Positions 16,732 to 26,700 of a stretch of DNA of 64,000 nt are shown here, piece by piece. The stretch is from the NCBI GenBank assembly GCA_041228285.1, contig CP166133.1:620001-684000 (forward strand), read 5' to 3'. This DNA comes from Neisseriaceae bacterium CLB008 (GTDB taxonomy: Bacteria; Pseudomonadota; Gammaproteobacteria; Burkholderiales; Neisseriaceae). Each line of letters starts with the position of its first letter. Positions within the stretch are counted from its first letter, which is position 1. A program made the translations under genes and the position numbers. A model generated the notes under the pieces. It searched no databases, was not told the DNA's origin, and saw only the letters and a list, made by a program, of their open reading frames with translations.

Positions 16732-17235
16732 ATGATCATACGTTTATCTAAGGCGCTGATGGTGTGCGCCATTGCTTTTTTCTCGACCTTAGTGGCCTTT
16801 GGCAACATCACTGACTACGACACTAATTTTGCTTTTGTACACCATGTGTTCGCGATGGACACTATTTTTCCAGATGCCCGCATCACCTATCGCGCCATCC
16901 ATAATGACGTGATTCAAAATCTAGGCTATATCGGCATCATCTGTTTGGAAACCCTGACGGCCATTTTGTGCTGGATTGGGGGCATTAAGCTGCTTAAAAA
17001 CCTGAAGCAGCCAGCTCAGGTATTTAACCAACAAAAAAACGTGGCCGTGGCCGGTCTAAGTTTGGGCTTCCTAACCTGGCAAGTGGCCTTTATGTCGGTC
17101 GGGGGCGAGTGGTTTGGCATGTGGATGTCGCAGCAATGGAACGGCGTACCGGATGCGTTTCGTTTTTTTGTGACTATTTTGCTGGTGTTGATTTATCTGG
17201 TTCAGCGTGATGTTGATGCCGAGGAAGCTGCTTGA
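16732..17235 (+). CDS. DUF2165 family membrane protein
   Basis: A 167-residue protein with four membrane helices (about residues 5-23, 60-83, 100-121 and 138-157). The order and the motifs FGNITDYDTNFAFVHHVFAMD after helix 1 and WFGMWMSQQWNG before helix 4 are characteristic of DUF2165, a family of small inner-membrane proteins of unknown role. A hairpin lies in its leader. Followed by its own terminator. Confidence 0.8.
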   Translation: MIIRLSKALMVCAIAFFSTLVAFGNITDYDTNFAFVHHVFAMDTIFPDARITYRAIHNDVIQNLGYIGIICLETLTAILCWIGGIKLLKNLKQPAQVFNQQKNVAVAGLSLGFLTWQVAFMSVGGEWFGMWMSQQWNGVPDAFRFFVTILLVLIYLVQRDVDAEEAA

Positions 17236-17252
17236 ATAGACGGTCGTGTTTT

Positions 17253-17276
17253 AAAAAGCCCAGACGGGCTTTTTTT
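17253..17276 (+). terminator. terminator of the DUF2165 gene
   Basis: AAAGCCC (17255-17261), loop AGAC's neighbourhood, then GGGCTTT followed by more T. It lies 17 bases after the stop codon. Confidence 0.75.
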
Positions 17277-17310
17277 GTTGCTTCATCAGTCGCCTAGGGG
17301 TTAGGATGAA

Positions 17311-17326
17311 TGTATATTAATATACA
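17311..17326. promoter_or_regulatory. 16-bp perfect palindrome, possible operator
   Basis: TGTATATTAATATACA is a perfect 16-bp palindrome immediately before the preferred start of the O-methyltransferase gene. Its form resembles operators of TetR/MarR-type repressors. No regulator is adjacent. If it is an operator, translation should start at 17343 rather than 17310. Confidence 0.4.
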
Positions 17327-17342
17327 CAAAGACGAGGTGGTG

Positions 17343-17939
17343 ATGAGGGAAGCTTTACGACAGCTGCTGGCGGAACTGGCCGCCTTTGGCAATAAAAATG
17401 ATGAAAGCACCAGCGAACGTTGTTTAAAAATGTTGAACATCACGCCAGAAACCGGTTCGTTTTTGGCATTGCTGGTACAAAGCACGCAGGCGAAGCGGGT
17501 GTTGGAGATCGGCACGTCGAATGGATATTCGACTTTATGGCTAGCGGATTCGGTCCAGCGTTTAGAGGGCCAGGTGATCACGCTGGAGCGCAGTGATTAC
17601 AAGGCCAAAATGGCGGCCGCAAACTTTAAGGCTTCAGGCTTACGCAATATCCAGCTGTTTACGGGGGATGCGGGTGTTTTTCTAGCCGATGAGGCGCACG
17701 AGCCGTTTGACCTGATTTTTTTAGACGCCAAGCGTGAGGATTATGTGGCTTGGTGGCCAGATTTACGGCGGCTGTTGCGTCCACAAGGGTTGCTGGTGGT
17801 GGACAATGCGCTGTCTCATCAAACCCAAATCCAGCCATTAGCCGATTTAATTGAGGCCGATCGAGGCTTTATGAGTAGCCTGGTGCCGATCGGTAAAGGT
17901 GAGCTGCTGGCGGTGAAAATAGCACCTGCTGAGGTTTAA
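17343..17939 (+). CDS. O-methyltransferase (class I, COMT-like family)
   Basis: A 198-residue SAM-dependent methyltransferase of the O-methyltransferase family (catechol/caffeoyl-CoA type). Motif I is VLEIGTSNGYSTLWLA at about residue 50; the second acidic residue follows in VITLERSDYKAKMA, and the metal-binding type Asp is in DLIFLDAKREDYVAWW, with VVDNALSHQ later. Substrate unknown. GAGGTGG precedes ATG 17343; an ATG at 17310 (11 more residues) also has a weak ribosome site but its codons lie in the palindrome. Confidence 0.82.
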   Translation: MREALRQLLAELAAFGNKNDESTSERCLKMLNITPETGSFLALLVQSTQAKRVLEIGTSNGYSTLWLADSVQRLEGQVITLERSDYKAKMAAANFKASGLRNIQLFTGDAGVFLADEAHEPFDLIFLDAKREDYVAWWPDLRRLLRPQGLLVVDNALSHQTQIQPLADLIEADRGFMSSLVPIGKGELLAVKIAPAEV

Positions 17940-17940
17940 A

Positions 17941-17967
17941 AAACCGCGCCTTAGGCGCGGTTTTTTT
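17941..17967. terminator. bidirectional terminator
   Basis: AACCGCGCC (17942-17950), TTA, GGCGCGGTT (17954-17962), with A-run before and T-run after. It serves the O-methyltransferase gene and the convergent lipoprotein gene. Confidence 0.85.
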
Positions 17968-17978
17968 ATGGAGCCATC

Positions 17979-19334
17979 TTAGGGCTGTGGCTTAAACGGC
18001 AGGGTATACACCGTATTGTGGTCAACGCGGCGGCGCTGCGGGTCTAGGTATTTCGGCTCTGGCTGATTGTCTGTGGTCCAGATTGAAAAGTCATCATCGT
18101 TAACCACCGCCAGCGTGTGGGCGTCCATGAGCCACATACCTTCTAGCTTATCGTGTGGATAATTCAAACTTTTGACCAAGTCAGCCACCAGGGTTTTTTG
18201 CACCGGTATCAGGCCTAGCTGAGCAAAGTCAGCCCAGTCGTGGTTGAGACGATATTGCTCTAAGGTTTGGCCTTGAATGAGGAGGCCTAGCTGCGGGTCG
18301 TGGCTGAAGACGTCATTAGCCTGAATGGCGTTGAGGTCAGTGGCCTGGCTTAAATCAATCTGATAAATGTGCTTCATGGTGTTCGGCTGCTTTAACGCAA
18401 ACTGGCCGTCGCGTTCAATCACTAAAAACTGGCCGTTGGCTAAAGCCATAATGCCGGAATTTGAATTTTCAGCTAAGGCCTGTGGATATAAATACTGTTT
18501 GGTTTGGCCTGTTTTAAGGTCGACGCTGACGATGCGCGTGAGGTCGGAGCGATGCGCGGCTTTATTGGGGTTGGATAGGGCTGACTGCATGATGCCCACT
18601 AAGGTTTGTTGGTCTGGCGTGATGGTTAAGCCTTCCATGCCACGGTTAGGGCGACGGTTGGCCAGCTCGGCCGGTAGATTAAATTCTGCCCGAACGTCTT
18701 GTGAAAACGGATTGATGCGGCCGATTTCAACGCCATTGGCGTCAAAATGCACCATGTGCGGCCCGTATTCATCGCTGACCCAAAACGTGCCGTCTGTAAG
18801 CGCGGCTAAGCCTTCGCTGTCCAAGCCATCTGGGTCCCAGCGAATGGGATTGGTGTCGGGGTGATACGGTTTATCGGCGTCGACGGTGATGACGCTGCCG
18901 TCGAGGCGATAGGGAACTTCTAAGGTGCCGCCTATGCCTGGTGGGTTGGGTAAGCCACTAATGGGCTGGCCTTGGCGATTTTTTAAGGTAATGGTTTTGA
19001 GTAAAGCGATGTTTTGCTGGGCATCAATGGCAAAAAGGCCAATGCTGGGGGTAAAGTCGGGGGTTGGGAAAATCTTGCCTGCGCCGTGTTCACCCTTGGT
19101 GTCTAGATTAGGGCCGCGGTCGGTTAAGGCGTAAAACTGGCCAGCGATGCTGGGGTGGGCAGCGGCGTCAGAGCCAAAGCCACCGTGGTTAATGGTTAAA
19201 GGTGGGCCTTGGGTTGTGGTGAGGGTGGCCAAGATTTGGTAGGGTAGGATTTGGCCTTTAGGCGCGCTGGCGCAGGCGCTTAAAGCAAATAAAGTGGCTA
19301 AAGTAACGCTGAGCGTCAGGGCGTGAGGGCGCAT
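17979..19334 (-). CDS. esterase-like phytase-family lipoprotein
   Basis: A 451-residue protein with a signal peptide ending in the lipobox ALSAC (Cys21). The mature part is a beta-propeller-like domain of the 'esterase-like activity of phytase' family: INHGGFGSDAA and FYALTDRGPNLD early, DPDGLDSEGLAALTDGTFWVSDEYGPH in the middle and NRGMEGLTITPDQQTLV later, then FLVIERDG. Relatives are secreted or surface phosphoesterase-like proteins; the true substrate is unproven. Single gene, divergent from sbcD. Confidence 0.8.
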   Translation of the reverse strand: MRPHALTLSVTLATLFALSACASAPKGQILPYQILATLTTTQGPPLTINHGGFGSDAAAHPSIAGQFYALTDRGPNLDTKGEHGAGKIFPTPDFTPSIGLFAIDAQQNIALLKTITLKNRQGQPISGLPNPPGIGGTLEVPYRLDGSVITVDADKPYHPDTNPIRWDPDGLDSEGLAALTDGTFWVSDEYGPHMVHFDANGVEIGRINPFSQDVRAEFNLPAELANRRPNRGMEGLTITPDQQTLVGIMQSALSNPNKAAHRSDLTRIVSVDLKTGQTKQYLYPQALAENSNSGIMALANGQFLVIERDGQFALKQPNTMKHIYQIDLSQATDLNAIQANDVFSHDPQLGLLIQGQTLEQYRLNHDWADFAQLGLIPVQKTLVADLVKSLNYPHDKLEGMWLMDAHTLAVVNDDDFSIWTTDNQPEPKYLDPQRRRVDHNTVYTLPFKPQP

Positions 19335-19446
19335 GAGAGACCATGATCAGGAAGAAGAAGCCTGTAGTGTAAGCGCGAAATGTGACCAAATCATGACGCT
19401 ACGGTCTGGGCGGCAGTCGGCGCTACAGCAGAGGGGGGAAGTCGCT

Positions 19447-19452
19447 TATAAT
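19447..19452 (+). promoter_or_regulatory. -10 element of the sbcD promoter
   Basis: A perfect TATAAT 31 bases before the sbcD ATG, preceded by a G-rich run. No good -35 is visible. Placed from sequence alone. Confidence 0.4.
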
Positions 19453-19482
19453 GAGGGCATCGCGGCATATGGAATGAGCAGC

Positions 19483-20628
19483 ATGAAACTATTACACACC
19501 TCTGACTGGCATTTGGGCCGTCAGTTTCACCAAGCTTCGCTATTGGCAGACCAGCGCCACGTACTCCAACAGATTGTGGCTTATATTGAGGCTTATCAGG
19601 TGAGCGCACTCTTGGTCAGCGGTGACATCTACGACCGATCAGTGCCACCGGCAGATGCCGTGGCGCTGTTGGATGAGGTGGTGAGCGAAGTATGCGGTCG
19701 CTTAAAAACGCCGCTGATTTTAATCTCAGGAAATCACGACAGTGCCGTGCGGCTGCGCTTTGGCGCCAGCCAGCTAAAAGCCTCTGGCTTACACATTCTG
19801 GGCGATTTGGCGCAGGTGACCGAACCAGTAGTGATCCAACAGGGCGAGCAAACGGTTCATGTGTACGGCGTGCCCTACCATACGCCGGAAGAAGTGCGTA
19901 CAGAACTAGGGCTGTCGGTACGCACCTTTGATGAGGCGCATACGGCCCTAGTCGAGGCGATTGTGACGCAGATGCGGCCGGACGTGGCCAATGTGTGCAT
20001 GAGTCACTGCTTTGTCAGCGGCGCGGCGGCTTCTGATTCAGAACGGCCTCTGGCCATCGGCGGTGCCGATCAAGTGGCGGCCGCGCCGATGTTGCCGTTT
20101 GATTATGTGGCCTTAGGCCATCTACATAGCCCTCAGGCCAAAGGTGCTGAGCACATACGCTATTCGGGCTCCTTATTAAAATACAGCTTTTCTGAGGTGG
20201 GTCAGAAAAAGGGCGTGACTTTGATCACGCTGGCCCAGCAACGCGTGGCTGAAATCACTCATTTACCCCTCACGCCCTTGCGTGACATGCGCATCATTGA
20301 AGGCACGCTGGCCGAAGTGAAGGCGCAAGGCGGCGTCGACCCCGCGGCGGATGACTATGTTTTGGTGCGCTTAACCGATCAGCAGGCCTTACTTGATGCG
20401 ATGGCCCAGGTAAGGGCGGTATACCCTAATGTGTTGCATATGGAGCGGCTGGCTTTTAATCAAGAGCGGCCGGTGAATGTGAGCCAGCGGCAATTAAAAA
20501 AAGGCCCATTGGCGCTCTTTGATGATTTTTATCAGCAGGTTCAAGGCCAGCCATTGAGTGAGGCTCAGGCTGAGGCCATGACGGCGTTGGTGAGTGAGCT
20601 GACCACGAAAAATAAGGATTTGGCATGA
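19483..20628 (+). CDS. sbcD: exonuclease subunit SbcD
   Basis: The 381-residue nuclease subunit of the SbcCD (Mre11-Rad50 type) complex, which opens hairpins and trims DNA ends. Phosphoesterase motifs are clear: HTSDWHLGRQ at residues 5-14, SGDIYDRSVPP, ISGNHDSAVRLRFG, later SHCFV and ALGHLHSPQ. The chosen ATG directly precedes the universal KLLHTSDWHLG start; upstream in-frame starts (19333, 19474) lack support. sbcC starts four bases before the sbcD stop (ATGA), so the two are translationally coupled. Confidence 0.93.
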   Translation: MKLLHTSDWHLGRQFHQASLLADQRHVLQQIVAYIEAYQVSALLVSGDIYDRSVPPADAVALLDEVVSEVCGRLKTPLILISGNHDSAVRLRFGASQLKASGLHILGDLAQVTEPVVIQQGEQTVHVYGVPYHTPEEVRTELGLSVRTFDEAHTALVEAIVTQMRPDVANVCMSHCFVSGAAASDSERPLAIGGADQVAAAPMLPFDYVALGHLHSPQAKGAEHIRYSGSLLKYSFSEVGQKKGVTLITLAQQRVAEITHLPLTPLRDMRIIEGTLAEVKAQGGVDPAADDYVLVRLTDQQALLDAMAQVRAVYPNVLHMERLAFNQERPVNVSQRQLKKGPLALFDDFYQQVQGQPLSEAQAEAMTALVSELTTKNKDLA

Positions 20629-23600
20629 GGCCTTTGGTTTTACAGATACAGGCTTTTGGGCCTTTTTCCGGCACCGAACGGGTAGATTTTAGGCTGCTGG
20701 GTGAGCATCCGCTGTTTTTAATTAACGGACCAACAGGGGCGGGTAAAAGTGCTTTACTCGACGCCATTTGCTTTGCTCTTTATGGCCAAACCACCGGCAA
20801 TGAACGCGAAGGGGCACAAATGCGCTGCGATCTGGCACCAGAGCAGCTGCCCACGCAGGTGCAGCTAACATTCCAGCTCGGCGCTAAGCGCTATCGGATT
20901 GAGCGTATGCCGCAGCAGCAGCGGCCGAAAAGCCGTGGCGAGGGTTATACCGACCAGGCTGCCGAGGCCACGCTGTATGAGTGTGCCGATGATGGGGCAG
21001 AGCGCCTGATGACGAGCCGTAAAGTGACGGAGGCTAATGCGGCGATTGAAGAGCTACTTGGCTTGACGGCAGAGCAGTTTCGGCAGGTGATGATTTTACC
21101 GCAGGGGCAGTTTCGGGCCTTATTGCTGGCAGACTCCAAATCACGTGAACAGATTTTTAGCCGTTTGTTTCAAACCCAAATTTATCAGCGTATCGAAGAG
21201 GCGCTTAAGCAAAAAGCCAGCGGCATTCAACAAGCCAAGCTGGCCCACGATGAGCGGGTGAAGGGCCTGCTGCTGGGCGTGGACGTGGCTGATGAAGAGG
21301 CCTTGTTGGCCGAGCTGGCGACGGCGACGCAGGCTTTGGCGGCCGCTAAGGCGCAGCGGGCTGATGCTCAGGCGCAGCTGCATCGGGCCAGTACCGCTCA
21401 AGCCGAAGCCACGCAGCTGCAAGCACAGTTTGAGGAGCAGGCTCAAACCCAGACGCGCTTACAGCAATTACAGCTGGCGGCACCGGCGATGCAAGATGTT
21501 CAGCAGCGGTTGGTGCGGGCTCAGCAGGCTCAATTGATTCAGCCCGCGTGGCGACAGCAACAGCAGGCAGAGCAGGCGGTGCTGAACGTACAACAGCAGC
21601 TCAGTTTGGCATCGGCACAGTTGGTTCAGTCGACTCAGGCTGAAGCCGCTCACCAGGCCGCCTTACGTTTGGCTGAAGGCCAGTCAAGACAGATTGATCA
21701 GCTCAAGCAGCAGCTGCAGGCTTTAAATGGTTATGAACAGCAGCAGGTACCGTTGGTGGCGGCGCTGGCCCAACAGCGCGCACAAAGTGCTGAGGTGAAA
21801 ACGGCAGAGCAGGCCTTGCTGGCGGCCAGACAGCACTATGCTCAACAAAATCGATTGCTAAAGGCTTTAACCGAAACCGTTGAGGCAGACCAGATTGCGT
21901 TGGCAGGCTTAGCCACCCTTCAGCAAAGCGCTCAGCGCAGTGCTGAGCGGCTGAAAGGGAAGCAAAAGTGGGCTCGTCTACAGGTGCAGCAGCAAGAATC
22001 CTCAGCCAAGCATCATCAGGCCCAGCAAGCCTTGGCCGTTGCGCGTGACGCGGTTGAGGCTGCGGATGTCGCCGCCAAAACTAAGGCCTATGCCTGGCAT
22101 AGCCAGCAAGCTGCTTGGTTAGCAGCGCAGCTGCAAGCGGGATTAGCCTGTCCAGTATGCGGCAGCACCACCCATCCTGCACCGGCGCTGGCTCAAGGTG
22201 ATCTGGTGGATGAGGCCAGCGTGGCAGAGGCGAACGAGGGTTTGGCCCAGGCCGTTTCGGCCCAGCATCAAGCAGAGCAAGCCGTGCATCGATGGGTGAC
22301 TGAGCTGAATTTATTGGCTCCGCAGCTGGCTGAGCTTGAGGCTGGCTTGGGTGAGTGGGCAGCGCAGTCGGTAGCCGAACTTGAGGTAGCGGCGATTGAG
22401 GCTGAGGCGCAGTGGCAGGCCTTACTGCGTCGGCAGGTGCAGGCTGAAACGCATCGCCAACAGTTAAAACAGCAGACGCAGGCTTTACAAGAGGCCCAAA
22501 CGCAAGGAGAGGCACTGGCCCAGACGCTGCAGCAGGCAGAAAAACAGCTGGCCGAGCAGGCCGTCACGGTGGGAAAACTGGAAGCTTTATTGCCTGAAGC
22601 CTATCGTCGTCCTGAAGCGCTGGCGCAGGCACGAGACCAAGCACAGCGTGCGTTGACAGCGGCAGAAACAAGGCTCCATAACGCGCAAACGGCTTGGCAG
22701 ACCAGTCAGGCTGAACTAGCCGCCGCCGTGGCCCATCAGGCCAATGCTGAACGGCAGCTACAGGCGGCAGAGCAGGCGCGAGCAGAAGCGCAGGCTCAAT
22801 GGCAGCAGCAGTGGCAGGCCTACTTTAAGGATGAGGCCGAACAGCAGGTGGCGTTAGCCAGTCCGGAGGCCATGGCGCAGTGGCAGGCTCAGCTGGCTGA
22901 ACACCAAGAAGCCTTACAAACGCAGCAAGGCCGCTTGGCGGGATTGGTCCAGCTCTTGCAGGCTAAAGAGTGCCCAGACATGGCGGGGCTACAAGCGACA
23001 CAAGAGGCTGCTGCGAGCGTGGTGGCTGAACAAGAGGCTTTATATGAAACGTGTTTTCATCGATACCAAGCCTTAACCAGCACCCAGCGCAAGCTCTTGC
23101 TGGCCCATCAGGCCAATGCCGAATTAGAGGCTGAGTTCGCCATTTATGGCACCCTCAATGAGGTGGCTTCTGGCCGCCACGGCGCTAAAATTAACCTACA
23201 GCGCTTTGTGTTGAGCGTTTTACTGGATGATGTGTTGATTCAGGCCTCAACCCGATTGCGCTTGATGAGTAAGGGCCGTTACACGCTTTTGCGTAAAGAT
23301 GAAAAAAGCAAGGGCAATCGCGCCAGCGGTTTGGATTTGCAGGTAGAGGATGCCTATACAGGTAAGGCTCGTGACGTGGCGACGCTTTCTGGGGGTGAGT
23401 CATTTTTGGCGGCCTTGGCTTTGGCGTTGGGTTTGTCGGACGTCGTACAGGCCTACTCGGGCGGGGTGCGTTTGGATACTTTATTCATCGACGAAGGTTT
23501 TGGCAGCTTAGACAGTGAATCTTTAGATTTGGCCATGAATACCTTGATTGACCTTCAGGCCAGTGGCCGCATGATTGGTTTGATCTCACATGTATCCGAG

Positions 23601-23687
23601 CTGAAAGAGCAAATGTTGCTGCGTATTGATGTGGTGCCCAGCCTAATGGGCAGCCGTATTCGCCTTCATGAGACAGCACTGAGTTAG
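20625..23687 (+). CDS. sbcC: exonuclease subunit SbcC
   Basis: The 1020-residue Rad50-like ATPase partner of SbcD. Walker A is NGPTGAGKSALLDAICFALY near residues 35-55. Two long Gln/Ala/Glu-rich coiled-coil arms meet at a zinc hook with Cys509 and Cys512 (CPVCGSTTHP). The signature LSGGESFLAALALALGL and Walker B LDTLFIDEGFGSLDSESLDL lie at the C-terminus. It joins two such molecules by the hook and clamps DNA for SbcD. The arms are unusually rich in Gln and Ala. Terminator follows directly. Confidence 0.94.
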   Translation: MRPLVLQIQAFGPFSGTERVDFRLLGEHPLFLINGPTGAGKSALLDAICFALYGQTTGNEREGAQMRCDLAPEQLPTQVQLTFQLGAKRYRIERMPQQQRPKSRGEGYTDQAAEATLYECADDGAERLMTSRKVTEANAAIEELLGLTAEQFRQVMILPQGQFRALLLADSKSREQIFSRLFQTQIYQRIEEALKQKASGIQQAKLAHDERVKGLLLGVDVADEEALLAELATATQALAAAKAQRADAQAQLHRASTAQAEATQLQAQFEEQAQTQTRLQQLQLAAPAMQDVQQRLVRAQQAQLIQPAWRQQQQAEQAVLNVQQQLSLASAQLVQSTQAEAAHQAALRLAEGQSRQIDQLKQQLQALNGYEQQQVPLVAALAQQRAQSAEVKTAEQALLAARQHYAQQNRLLKALTETVEADQIALAGLATLQQSAQRSAERLKGKQKWARLQVQQQESSAKHHQAQQALAVARDAVEAADVAAKTKAYAWHSQQAAWLAAQLQAGLACPVCGSTTHPAPALAQGDLVDEASVAEANEGLAQAVSAQHQAEQAVHRWVTELNLLAPQLAELEAGLGEWAAQSVAELEVAAIEAEAQWQALLRRQVQAETHRQQLKQQTQALQEAQTQGEALAQTLQQAEKQLAEQAVTVGKLEALLPEAYRRPEALAQARDQAQRALTAAETRLHNAQTAWQTSQAELAAAVAHQANAERQLQAAEQARAEAQAQWQQQWQAYFKDEAEQQVALASPEAMAQWQAQLAEHQEALQTQQGRLAGLVQLLQAKECPDMAGLQATQEAAASVVAEQEALYETCFHRYQALTSTQRKLLLAHQANAELEAEFAIYGTLNEVASGRHGAKINLQRFVLSVLLDDVLIQASTRLRLMSKGRYTLLRKDEKSKGNRASGLDLQVEDAYTGKARDVATLSGGESFLAALALALGLSDVVQAYSGGVRLDTLFIDEGFGSLDSESLDLAMNTLIDLQASGRMIGLISHVSELKEQMLLRIDVVPSLMGSRIRLHETALS

Positions 23688-23702
23688 CGCTGCCGCATTA
23701 AA

Positions 23703-23738
23703 AAACAGCCGCTCCTTAAGGTAGCGGCTGTTTGTTTT
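23703..23738. terminator. bidirectional terminator between sbcC and the autotransporter gene
   Basis: AACAGCCGCT (23704-23713) pairs with AGCGGCTGTT (23723-23732); T-rich on both exits. Confidence 0.75.
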
Positions 23739-23747
23739 AGGCTAGGC

Positions 23748-26700
23748 CTATTGCCATTGATATTTAGCACCCACCATGGCGCGGTAAGCGGAGTAGCTGT
23801 GCTTGCCGGTTTGGTGGGCCATATTGCCCCAGACAGACCAATTCTTAGACAACTGACCTTCGGCGCCGACTTTAATTTCAAAGCGGTTGCTGGGGATCTC
23901 GTCTTTAAACGTATATCGGTCGTTAAACACGATGCTGTTGTTGGCATTGCTGTGAATCCAGTTCAGCTCAGCAAACGGTTGCACCGATTTATCTGCTTCA
24001 TAGCGATTGGCGTAGGTGAGGCGTGCCCCTAGACGGGTGAGTATGCTGTTTTCATTAGTGCCGTTGGTTTTTAGGCCTGTGGCGTGAACGCTGGCGTCAG
24101 AGTCAAAGGCATTGAAGGTAATTTGCGCCTGAGGCTGTAGTTCCCACTGTTTGAATTCATCTTGCTGATGAATTTTAAAGGTGTATCCGCCTTCAATCGA
24201 GGCGCTAAAGAGGTTACTGTTGTAAGTATCCTTGGCTGATCGGCCCATGGACACTTCATTTTTAAACCATGAGTATTGAGCCCATGCGTCGACATAAGCG
24301 CCTTTCGGTTGGTCATGATCCTGATACCACGTACCGTACACGCCTAGGCTGTAGGCATTTTTAATTTTGCCTTTAGCTTCAGAACCGGTGGTTTTAGAGC
24401 GGCTGGTGTAGTCGCTTTTGCCGTAGGCCGCCATCAGCCCAATGCGGCTTCTGTGGTTGCCTTCATCGTGCCACTGGATGATGTCGCCACCTATTTGGGT
24501 GGTGTAGGTATTGCCTTTGAGCTTCAGAAAGCCGTTGGCCGCTTCATGTTTTTGACGATCGGCTACCACGCGCATCCACACAGAGGTGGCCCGATCTTCT
24601 CCTTTCAGACTATTGGCATACTGGGGCTCGCCTAGGCGATCATGCAGCGTCATTTGGAACATGCTCAGGGCCGCACTTTGGTTGGCTAAGTAGGTGCCAA
24701 TTAAGGGGTTGGGTTTATCGACTGGCGGTACCTTATTTTCATCCGGTGGATAGACATTGGTGTCATAGGAGTCTAGATACCAGCTATTGTCTTTATAGCC
24801 TTTGTGTAATAGATATTCATAAATACCGATGGCGACAGGCGCACCTAGCTTAAAGGCTTGATTTGCTGAGGTGCCGCCAACGTCGACAACTTTAATCGCG
24901 TCGGGCTGCTTACGGGTGTCAGCGCCTTTACCGCCAACGGGGGTGATATAGAGGGTAGTGGGGCCATTGGCGCCAACGGTGACGTTACCGGCCACCACCA
25001 GTTGATCGGTCTCGGTTTCTGCGTGGCCCTTATTGAGGATGGTGTTCATGTCAATACGCCCGCCGTTGGCGATAAAATTCCCTCCAACGTTGAGGCGGCT
25101 GCCCGTGCCTTCTTTACTGCCTAGCTTGATGCTACCGCCGTTATTGCTGAAGTTGCCTGCCACGCGGTATTGGGTGGTGTCGCTTTGCTCAGTTTTATCT
25201 AGGCCGCCCACAAAGAAGGTGCCTTGGTTGTCGACTGAGCCTTTGGCTTCACCAAAGCCGCTAAACTGAGTGCCTTTACCCACGTTTACCTGACGGCTGT
25301 TGAGGGTTAGGGCTTGATCTTTGCTACCGGCCAGAAGCGTGCCGCCCTTAATGTCGGTGGTGCCGGTGTACTGGGCCGATGCCGTGGTCAGCGCCAAGGT
25401 TCCGGCGTTGGCTTTAACCAAAGTGCCTGTGCCTTTGATTTCATTGGCTAAGGTCCAGACATTCTGGGTGTCGGCTTGGTTGACGATGAAGGTACCGCTG
25501 TTGTTCACCACGCTGCTGCCAAGGTGGTTCGGTACCGCAGCTTGCAAGGTGCTGCTGCCATCGATGTTAAATGAACCGGCAAAGTTTTGGTTATTGCCGG
25601 CTAGCTCGATGCTGGCGCCTTTTAGGTTGACTTGGCCTTTGTCCTCGATGTCGTTACGCAACACGCCTTGGGCCTGATTGAGGTTTAGCTTACCGGCATT
25701 GGTAATAAGGCCAGAGCCGAGGCCCTGAGCATTGTTTAGGTCAATGCTGGCCGGCGCCTTGATGTCGATGTGGGCAGCCAATGGGGCATTGGCACCATTG
25801 ACCTTGAGGCTGCCGTTTTCGGCCACTAAAGTGGCTTTTTGGCTGCCGCTGATGCGCCCGTCAGACACGCCGCCTTGCTTGATGGTTAAGGTGCCGTCGG
25901 CTAACGCCAACTCAGAACCGGCTTGGCTTTTGAGCTGGCCAATGGTTTGAGTAGTGGCCGTGCCAGCGGTTGAATTGAAGTTGACTTCAGTACCGCTGGC
26001 CAAATCCAAGACGCTGGTGTTGCCCAAAACGGTGTCTGCTTCGAGCCTTAGTTTGCCTCTTTGGACAAGGGTTTGGCCGCTGTAGTTGTTACGCCAGTTG
26101 GCAAGGCCAACCCAGTCGCTGTCGCTGTTGATGGCCAAATCACCGCTGCCGGTTAACTGAGCATCGAGGCGGCTGGCCCCTCCCTGTTTTCCTGCAGCAG
26201 CAGCCAACACTAGGGCATTTTTGCCTGTGCCTTGCAGGTCGATTTCGGTGAGCTTGTAGGCGACGTATAGGCCATCATCTGCGCCGCCACGCTGTACCGT
26301 GGTTTGAAAACCATAGTCGTAGCTTGCGGTGGCAACCTTCTGGCCGTTTTGTCGAATGTCTTGCTGCGTGGGCGTGGTGGTGATCGCTTGTCCTTGGGCA
26401 TCTAGAAGCGTCAGCGTGAGGGGGTCAGCAATGCCGCTGACCTTAGTGGCGGCAACCAGTTGCACGATGGCATCGCCTTCATCCTGTTCTAGTAAGGGTA
26501 GATTAAAATCAACGTTGGGCGTTGGTAGGTTGTCAAAACCGGCAGCGGTGGCCTCAACCGTACCGTCTGCTTGGATTAAGTTAAGGTGATCTACTTGAAT
26601 GTGGCTTTGCAGCTTTTTCTTACCGGTGATGTTTTCTGCAAATTTTAAGGTGCCGCCATTAAACATGAGGCCCCCCATTTTCTGTATGCCCATGCCTTGG

